64,000 nt of DNA from Actinospica sp035712985. Its GTDB lineage: Bacteria > Actinomycetota > Actinomycetes > Streptomycetales > Catenulisporaceae. Below the pieces are notes generated by a model. That model saw only the letters and a program-made list of their open reading frames with translations, ran no database searches and was not told the origin of the DNA. The position numbers and the translations under genes were made by a program. Positions 60,441 to 64,000 of the stretch are shown here, piece after piece (the first letter of the stretch is position 1; each line of letters starts with the position of its first letter). The stretch is from NCBI GenBank assembly GCA_035712985.1, contig DASTAE010000013.1:1-64000 (forward strand), given 5' to 3'.

Positions 60441-61628
60441 GTGGACGATGATCGGTCGCGGCAGACCTCGCCGCTCTCCGGCGTCCTGATCGCCGACTTC
60501 GGCCGGGTGCTCGCCGCGCCCTACGCGACGATGCTGCTCGCGGACCTCGGCGCCGAGGTGATCAAGATCGAGCGTCCCGGCACCGGCGACGACACCCGGG
60601 CGTGGGGACCGCCGTTCGCGGACGGCGAATCAACCTACTTCCTCTCCGTCAACCGCAACAAGCGCTCCTTCGCGGCCGATCTGGAGAACCCGGCGGACCT
60701 CGCCGCGGTCCACGAGCTCGTGCGCCGCGCCGACGTGTTCATCGAGAACTTCCGGCCTGGCTCGCTGACGCGCCACGGCCTCGACTACGACGCCGCGCGG
60801 CTGCTGAACCCGGAGATCGTCTACTGCTCGGTGACCGGATTCGGCTCGGGCGGCGGGGCCTCGCTGCCGGGCTACGACCTGCTGGTCCAGGCGGTCGGCG
60901 GGCTGATGAGCGTGACCGGTCCGGCTCCGGGGCAGCCGGTGAAGACCGGGGTCGCGCTCGTCGACGTGCTGACCGGCCTGCACGCGGCCGTCGGCATCCT
61001 CGCCGCGCTGCGGCACCGCGAGGCGACCGGCGAGGGCCAGCTGATCGAGGTGAACCTGCTCAGCACGCTGCTGTCCTCGATGGTCAACCAGAGCGCCGGA
61101 TTCACCGCGGGCGGCGTCGTGCCCGGCATCCTGGGCAACCGGCACCCGTCCATTGCTCCGTACGAGGTATTCGAGGCCGCCGACCGACCGTTCGTTCTCG
61201 CGGTGGGCAACGACCGGCAGTTCGCGGCGCTCTGCGACGTGCTGGGACTGCCGAGGCTCGCCGAGGACGCGCGCTTCGCCACCAACCCGGCGCGTGTCGC
61301 CCATGTGGAGCAGTTGGCCGAGCTGCTCGGCACCCGCCTGGCCACTCGTTCGGCCGTGGACTGGTATGAACAGCTGACGCCGAAAGGCGTACCGTGCGGG
61401 CCGGTCAACGACCTGGCCGGCGCCTTCGCGCTGGCCGAGGACCTGGGCCTGTCCCCGCGCCGGTCCGTCCAGGGCTCGCCCGAGCTCGTCGCCAACCCGA
61501 TCGGCCTTTCCGCCACCCCGCCCGCCTACCGCATCCGTCCCCCGCGCCTCGGCGAGCACACCGCCGAACTGCGCGCCTGGCTCGACGAACAAGCCGCCCA
61601 AGACGCCCCGGAGAAGGAGCAGCCATGA
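60441..61628 (+). CDS. CaiB/BaiF family CoA-transferase, glutarate CoA-transferase candidate
   Basis: 395 residues from GTG 60441, chosen because GGAGG sits 8 nt upstream; a TTG at 60399 would add 14 residues without a ribosome site. Class III CoA-transferase motifs: DFGRVLAAPYATMLLADLGA, KIERPGTGDDTR, FIENFRPGSL, and PGYDLLVQAVGGLM with the catalytic Asp. Coupled by an ATGA overlap to a glutaryl-CoA-dehydrogenase-like gene. This matches the pairing of succinyl-CoA:glutarate CoA-transferase with GCDH, so the likely reaction is activation of glutarate to glutaryl-CoA. Confidence 0.82.
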   Translation: MDDDRSRQTSPLSGVLIADFGRVLAAPYATMLLADLGAEVIKIERPGTGDDTRAWGPPFADGESTYFLSVNRNKRSFAADLENPADLAAVHELVRRADVFIENFRPGSLTRHGLDYDAARLLNPEIVYCSVTGFGSGGGASLPGYDLLVQAVGGLMSVTGPAPGQPVKTGVALVDVLTGLHAAVGILAALRHREATGEGQLIEVNLLSTLLSSMVNQSAGFTAGGVVPGILGNRHPSIAPYEVFEAADRPFVLAVGNDRQFAALCDVLGLPRLAEDARFATNPARVAHVEQLAELLGTRLATRSAVDWYEQLTPKGVPCGPVNDLAGAFALAEDLGLSPRRSVQGSPELVANPIGLSATPPAYRIRPPRLGEHTAELRAWLDEQAAQDAPEKEQP

Positions 61629-62803
61629 CCTCGCCGTCACCCCTCAACGACCCCTTCGACCTACTGGACATCGGTTCGCAGGTCGGTGAGGAGGAGCGGG
61701 ACATCCAGGCGACGGTGCGCGCGTTCCTCGCCGAGCGGGTGCGCCCGCACATCGCCGACTGGTTCGAGACCGCGTCCTTCCCGCGCGAACTCGTGCCGGA
61801 GCTCGGCAAACTGGGCGTGCTCGGCATGCACCTGACCGGCTACGGCTGCGCCGGGACCACCGCGACCGCGTACGGCCTGGCCTGCCTCGAACTGGAGGCC
61901 GTCGACTCGGGCCTGCGCAGCTTCGTCTCCGTGCAGGGCTCACTCGCGATGTACTCCATCTGGCGGTACGGATCCGAGGAGCAGAAGCAGCAGTGGCTGC
62001 CCCGGCTCGCGGCGGGCGAGGCGATCGGCTGCTTCGGCCTGACCGAGCCGGACCACGGCTCCGATCCCGCGAACATGAGCACCAAGGCCGTGCGCGACGG
62101 CGGCGACTGGATCCTCAACGGCGCGAAGATGTGGATCACCAACGGCGGCATCGCGGACGTGGCCACGGTCTGGGCCTCGACCGAGGAGGGCATCCGCGGC
62201 TTCCTCGTCCCGCGCGGCACGCCCGGCTTCACGGCGCACGACATCAAGCAGAAACTGTCGATGCGCGCGTCGGTCACCTCGGAGCTGTCCTTCGACGACG
62301 TCCGGCTGCCCGATTCCGCCCGCCTGCCGGAGGCCCGCGGCCTCGGCGCCCCGCTCGGCTGCCTCAACGAGGCGCGCTTCGGCATCCTGTTCGGCGCGCT
62401 CGGCGCCGGACGCGACAGCCTGCAGGCCGCGCTCGACTACGCCGACTCCCGCGTCCAGTTCGACCGCCCGATCAGCGGCTTCCAGCTCACCCAGCGCAAG
62501 CTCGCCGACATGGCCGTCTCGCTGAACACCGGCATGCTGCTCGCGCTGCACCTCGCGAAGCTCAAGGAGGCCGGCCGCATCCGCCCCGAGCAGATCAGCG
62601 TCGGCAAGCTCAACAACGTGCGCACGGCCCTGGACATCGCCCGCGAGTGCCGCACGATCCTCGGCGCCAACGGCGTCTCCCTCGAATACGCCCCGCTCCG
62701 GCACGCCAACAACCTCGAGTCCGTACTCACCTACGAGGGCACCGAGGAGATCCACACCCTCGTCGTCGGCCAGGCCCTGACCGGCCAGTCCGCCTTCCGC
62801 TAG
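61625..62803 (+). CDS. gcdH: Acyl-CoA dehydrogenase, glutaryl-CoA dehydrogenase type
   Basis: 392 residues. Landmarks are SFVSVQGSLAMYSIWRYGSE with the Ser/Gly-rich segment typical of GCDH, CFGLTEPDHGSDPANM, KMWITNGG and TYEGTEEIHTL with the catalytic Glu. GCDH oxidises and decarboxylates glutaryl-CoA to crotonyl-CoA in the lysine/tryptophan/glutarate breakdown route. Overlaps the CoA-transferase stop (ATGA). The last 14 codons and the stop are part of a degenerate 60-bp tandem duplication. Confidence 0.87.
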   Translation: MTSPSPLNDPFDLLDIGSQVGEEERDIQATVRAFLAERVRPHIADWFETASFPRELVPELGKLGVLGMHLTGYGCAGTTATAYGLACLELEAVDSGLRSFVSVQGSLAMYSIWRYGSEEQKQQWLPRLAAGEAIGCFGLTEPDHGSDPANMSTKAVRDGGDWILNGAKMWITNGGIADVATVWASTEEGIRGFLVPRGTPGFTAHDIKQKLSMRASVTSELSFDDVRLPDSARLPEARGLGAPLGCLNEARFGILFGALGAGRDSLQAALDYADSRVQFDRPISGFQLTQRKLADMAVSLNTGMLLALHLAKLKEAGRIRPEQISVGKLNNVRTALDIARECRTILGANGVSLEYAPLRHANNLESVLTYEGTEEIHTLVVGQALTGQSAFR

Positions 62804-62880
62804 ACCGCGGGCCCGACCACCGTCGCAGACCACGCACTGACCGACCAAGCCACCCTCCGCTAGGCCGCGGGCTCCACTCC
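62761..62880. repeat. Two degenerate 60-bp tandem copies across the gcdH stop
   Basis: Bases 62761-62820 and 62821-62880 align without gaps at about 45 of 60 positions. In the gcdH frame the second copy would read VADHALTDQATLR-stop against VVGQALTGQSAFR-stop, so both units keep an in-frame TAG followed by a CCGCGGGC tail. A small hairpin (GCTCCAC/GTGGAGC, 62871-62890) covers its end and may help termination. Confidence 0.8.
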
Positions 62881-63043
62881 GGGGTGGAGCCGATACTCCA
62901 CCCGCCGCCCGCGAATCTCATACCGCCCTCGACCCCCGCGCCGACGTGGCACGACCGGTCCCGAACGTACTTTTGAGTCCGTCGGCCGGACCGGTCGGCC
63001 CGCCTGAACTGGGCGGAAGTCGTGTCGAGGGGAAGAAACCCAC

Positions 63044-63574
63044 ATGTCCGGGCTCGAGATTCTCGCGGTCGTCGCCATCGTCGGCTGGATCATCTTCCGG
63101 CAGTTCCGCGGCGAACCGCTGCGCGGCAAGCGCGCGGTGCTGCTGCCGGCGATCCTGACCGTGATCGGCTTCACCGACCTGCACGGCCACGGCAGCTCGC
63201 ACCTGGCGACGGCCGACATCGTGGCGATCACGATCGGCACCGCCGGCTCCGCGCTCATCGGCCTCGGCTTCGGCGCGATCACCCGCCTCGAGGACCGCGG
63301 CGGCTACCTGTGGGCGCAGCTGCCCGTGTACGGGCTCTGGCTCTGGCTGGCCCTGTTCGCCTGGCGCGGCGTCTCCTACGTCATCGCCGACGGCATGCAC
63401 GCCCACGTCGCCGCGTCCAGCGCGACGCTGCTCTTCGGCCTCGGCGTGAACCGCCTGGCCCAGGCCGCCGTGATCGTGCCGCGGGCGATGGCGATGGGCA
63501 CGCCCTTCGCGCCGGAGAAGGACGGCAAGGTCTTCATGGCCGACATGTTCGACCGCGGCCGCAGCCGCTACTGA
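63044..63574 (+). CDS. Small integral membrane protein (DUF1453-like)
   Basis: 176 residues with four to five hydrophobic segments (~3-20, 33-48, 57-80, 92-112, 118-140) and a short basic cytoplasmic end. LDRGGYLWAQLP-like and RGVSYVIADG loops resemble DUF1453/CcdC-like proteins seen beside two-component systems in actinomycetes. It lies 31 bp upstream of a response-regulator gene, which supports a functional link. Function unknown; family call tentative. Confidence 0.6.
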   Translation: MSGLEILAVVAIVGWIIFRQFRGEPLRGKRAVLLPAILTVIGFTDLHGHGSSHLATADIVAITIGTAGSALIGLGFGAITRLEDRGGYLWAQLPVYGLWLWLALFAWRGVSYVIADGMHAHVAASSATLLFGLGVNRLAQAAVIVPRAMAMGTPFAPEKDGKVFMADMFDRGRSRY

Positions 63575-63605
63575 CCGGCACGACGTCACGGTACTCGGTC
63601 ACATC

Positions 63606-64000
63606 ATGCTGAGGATCATCGTCGCCGACGATCAGACCACCGTCCGCGAAGGCCTGGCTGTCCTGCTGAGCGGACTGCCCGACATCGACGTCGTGGCTGC
63701 CGCCGCCAACGGCGACGAGGCCCTCGCCCTGGTCGCCGCGCACAGGCCCGACGCCATCCTGCTCGACCTGCACATGCCGGTCATGGACGGCATCGAGACC
63801 ACTCGCCGCCTGCGCGCCGAGCACCCGCGGGTGGCCGTCGTCGTCCTCACCACGTACCTGGACGACAGGTCCGTGATCGACGCCCTCCGCGCCGGCGCCC
63901 GCAGCTACCTCACCAAGGACGCGGACCGCAAGGACATCGCCGACGCCCTGCACGCGGCCGCCAGCGGCCTGGCCGTCCTGGACCCGAGAATCCGCGCCAC
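63606..64000 (+). CDS. NarL/FixJ-type response regulator (3' end cut by window)
   Basis: 131 visible residues form a complete receiver domain: IIVADDQTTVREGLAVLLSG with the acidic pair, phosphoacceptor Asp54 in ILLDLHMPVMDG, Thr in VVVLTTYLDD and Lys in YLTKDADRK. The window ends before the expected LuxR-type DNA-binding domain. A partner kinase is not visible upstream and may follow downstream. Confidence 0.88.
   Translation, partial: MLRIIVADDQTTVREGLAVLLSGLPDIDVVAAAANGDEALALVAAHRPDAILLDLHMPVMDGIETTRRLRAEHPRVAVVVLTTYLDDRSVIDALRAGARSYLTKDADRKDIADALHAAASGLAVLDPRIRA

Noticed and set aside
1..64000. CRISPR arrays, tRNA or rRNA genes, IS elements, attachment sites
   Set aside because: None was seen: no regularly spaced repeats, no transposase or integrase motifs, and no cloverleaf or rRNA sequence recognised by eye.

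Overview
The window reads as chromosomal DNA of a high-GC, Gram-positive actinomycete, probably a filamentous one of the Streptomyces/Catenulispora type. The signs are very GC-rich codon use throughout, GTG/TTG starts, ATGA-type stop/start overlaps, a gylR-like IclR regulator beside glpF-glpK-glpD, a Tat-exported DyP peroxidase with Sco and PCu(A)C copper proteins, and a PUFA-synthase-like megasynthase. The genus cannot be fixed from the sequence alone. I saw no rRNA, tRNA, IS element, phage gene or CRISPR array. The first gene (left edge) and the last (right edge) are cut by the window.

Layout. 1-13271 (minus): a surface-polysaccharide cluster. It is led by a secreted 1246-residue propeller/ASH/lectin protein, followed by GT2, a CelD-like GNAT, two GT4s, two polytopic membrane proteins, a Wzx-like flippase and a third GT4, mostly translationally coupled. 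13272-13965: noncoding, with a large hairpin. 13966-17194: a SIS-domain sugar isomerase/deaminase and ROK kinase divergent from a ROK repressor. 17241-18275: a diguanylate cyclase. 18272-21367 (minus): a copper/haem export set (membrane protein, PCu(A)C, Sco, DtpA-like DyP). 21440-25667: a MmcQ/YjbR protein, a four-part RNA-repair-type fusion (MJ1316 + EEP nuclease + 2H phosphoesterase + archaeal/eukaryal-type nucleotidyltransferase) and a second EEP protein.

25802-35229: aldehyde and alcohol dehydrogenases, then a divergent seven-gene catabolic regulon (KDPG aldolase, N-acyl-D-amino-acid deacylase, D-serine-dehydratase-type PLP enzyme, KDG kinase, IclR regulator, RidA, lactonase). This fits conversion of an N-acylated amino sugar acid such as N-acetyl-D-glucosaminate to 2-keto-3-deoxygluconate and on to pyruvate plus glyceraldehyde-3-phosphate. 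35315-36842: a DUF1877 protein and polyphosphate kinase 2. 36865-43736: glycerol catabolism, with gylR and a second glycerol kinase on the minus strand, glpF-glpK-glpD on the plus strand, and two 15-bp palindromes in the divergent promoter.

44039-58013 (minus): the most unusual locus. A 2365-residue NMO-NMO-KS-AT-ACP-ACP-KR protein and a 1499-residue KS-AT-DH-PPTase protein are followed by a free ACP, an alpha/beta hydrolase and a GT1 glycosyltransferase, all coupled. I infer a PUFA-synthase/heterocyst-glycolipid-synthase-like pathway making a reduced or polyunsaturated acyl chain that is released and glycosylated. 58211-64000 (plus): a metal-receptor-like protein, an LCP protein, a glutarate pair (CoA-transferase + glutaryl-CoA dehydrogenase), a small membrane protein and the start of a NarL-type response regulator.
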